Positions 7,170 to 7,629 of a DNA stretch of 7,629 nt are shown in pieces (within the stretch, counting starts at the first letter, position 1; every line of letters begins with the position of its first letter). Under the pieces are notes generated by a model. The model saw only the letters and a program-made list of their open reading frames with translations. It was not told the DNA's origin and ran no database searches. The DNA comes from Methanosarcinaceae archaeon. GTDB taxonomy: Archaea; Halobacteriota; Methanosarcinia; Methanosarcinales; Methanosarcinaceae. Made by a program: the position numbers and the translations under genes. The stretch lies in assembly GCA_020793555.1 (NCBI GenBank), contig DQIO01000216.1:1-7629 (forward strand), given 5' to 3'.

Positions 7170-7629
7170 ATGCAAACTACTATTTTTCCATCCAAGCAAA
7201 CTCTCACTGTCAAACGTATCTTCGAGGACAACGGCAACTGGGAACAATTTTGTCATGATCATAAAGCCATCCTTCGCGATGTTGAGATTGAAGAAGTTAA
7301 CAAGATGTTATCTTGTAAGGATAAGAATCGTGGTTTTTTCACTTATCAATGTGAAAGTTGTGGACACTACAAAAATATCAATTTTGGATGTAACAGTCGT
7401 ATTTGCACAAATTGTGGTAAAAACCACACCGAAAAATGGGCTTTAATCCTCATCTTCATATACTCTTGACCGAAGGTGGATTTGATAAATATGATAAATT
7501 TATTCATCAAAAGTTCATTCACTTTAAGTCCATGCGAAAAACATGGCAATATCAAGTACTTACAAGATTCAAAGATAAACTCCCCAAAGTTCAAGCATTT
7601 TCGGATCTTGTGAACCAACTTTTTAAGGA
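7170..7629 (+). pseudogene. IS91-like (HUH) transposase, internally deleted and frameshifted, 3' end outside window
   Basis: From the ATG at 7170 the first ~91 codons give the N-terminal zinc-binding domain of IS91/IS1294-type transposases, with cysteines at residues 61, 64, 74, 79 and 82 (CESCG, then GCNSRICTNCGKNHTEKW). That frame then reads off-family residues to a TGA stop at 7467-7469. From 7439 a second frame continues the family sequence with GFNPHLHILLTEGG, the His-hydrophobe-His (HUH) catalytic motif, and stays open to the window end. In relatives some 65-80 residues normally lie between the last zinc cysteines and the HUH motif; here they are missing. The gene has therefore suffered an internal deletion that also changed frame, and should be inactive. 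The catalytic tyrosine would lie beyond the window. A TTG at 7167 is a possible but less likely start. Confidence 0.8.

Noticed and set aside
7367..7618. Minus-strand frame of 83 codons over the transposase region
   Set aside because: The opposite strand encodes clear zinc-domain and HUH motifs, so this is a shadow.

Overview
The window looks like archaeal chromosome, most likely from a methanogen or methanotroph of the Methanosarcinales or a close relative. The main evidence is a fused formaldehyde-activating enzyme / hexulose-6-phosphate synthase (Fae-Hps) and a short, archaeal-type triosephosphate isomerase. Several start codons also have a TATA box about 25-30 bp upstream and little or no leader. 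The genus-level guess is an inference from gene types only.

Layout from left to right: (i) 1-243, AT-rich sequence with no convincing gene; (ii) 244-1575, minus strand, a DUF4143-type AAA ATPase that overlaps nothing and has its own TATA box; (iii) 1648-4236, minus strand, a tight two-gene operon in which a 608-residue HD-domain phosphohydrolase is followed after 9 nt by the tRNA m1A methyltransferase TrmI; (iv) 4237-4844, a gene-poor stretch with the operon promoter, two GC-rich hairpins of similar design, a 10-bp inverted repeat around a strong TATA-like box, and a possible decayed reading frame; (v) 4845-5522 and 5676-6854, minus strand, triosephosphate isomerase and Fae-Hps, separated by a strong hairpin plus T-tract terminator; (vi) 6939-7069, a cluster of perfect inverted repeats that can form two stems and a possible pseudoknot, a candidate unannotated RNA; (vii) 7170-7629, plus strand, the start of an IS91-like (HUH) transposase gene with an internal deletion and frameshift, running off the window edge.

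Fae-Hps and triosephosphate isomerase link C1 chemistry, pentose synthesis and triose-phosphate metabolism. In archaea that lack the oxidative pentose phosphate pathway, the Hps half is thought to work towards ribulose 5-phosphate. The HD protein and TrmI pair a probable nucleotide hydrolase with tRNA modification; the functional reason for the pairing is not evident from the sequence. The most novel-looking parts are the structured intergenic region next to fae-hps, the HD protein's extra C-terminal domain, and the palindromic elements between 4538 and 4798.
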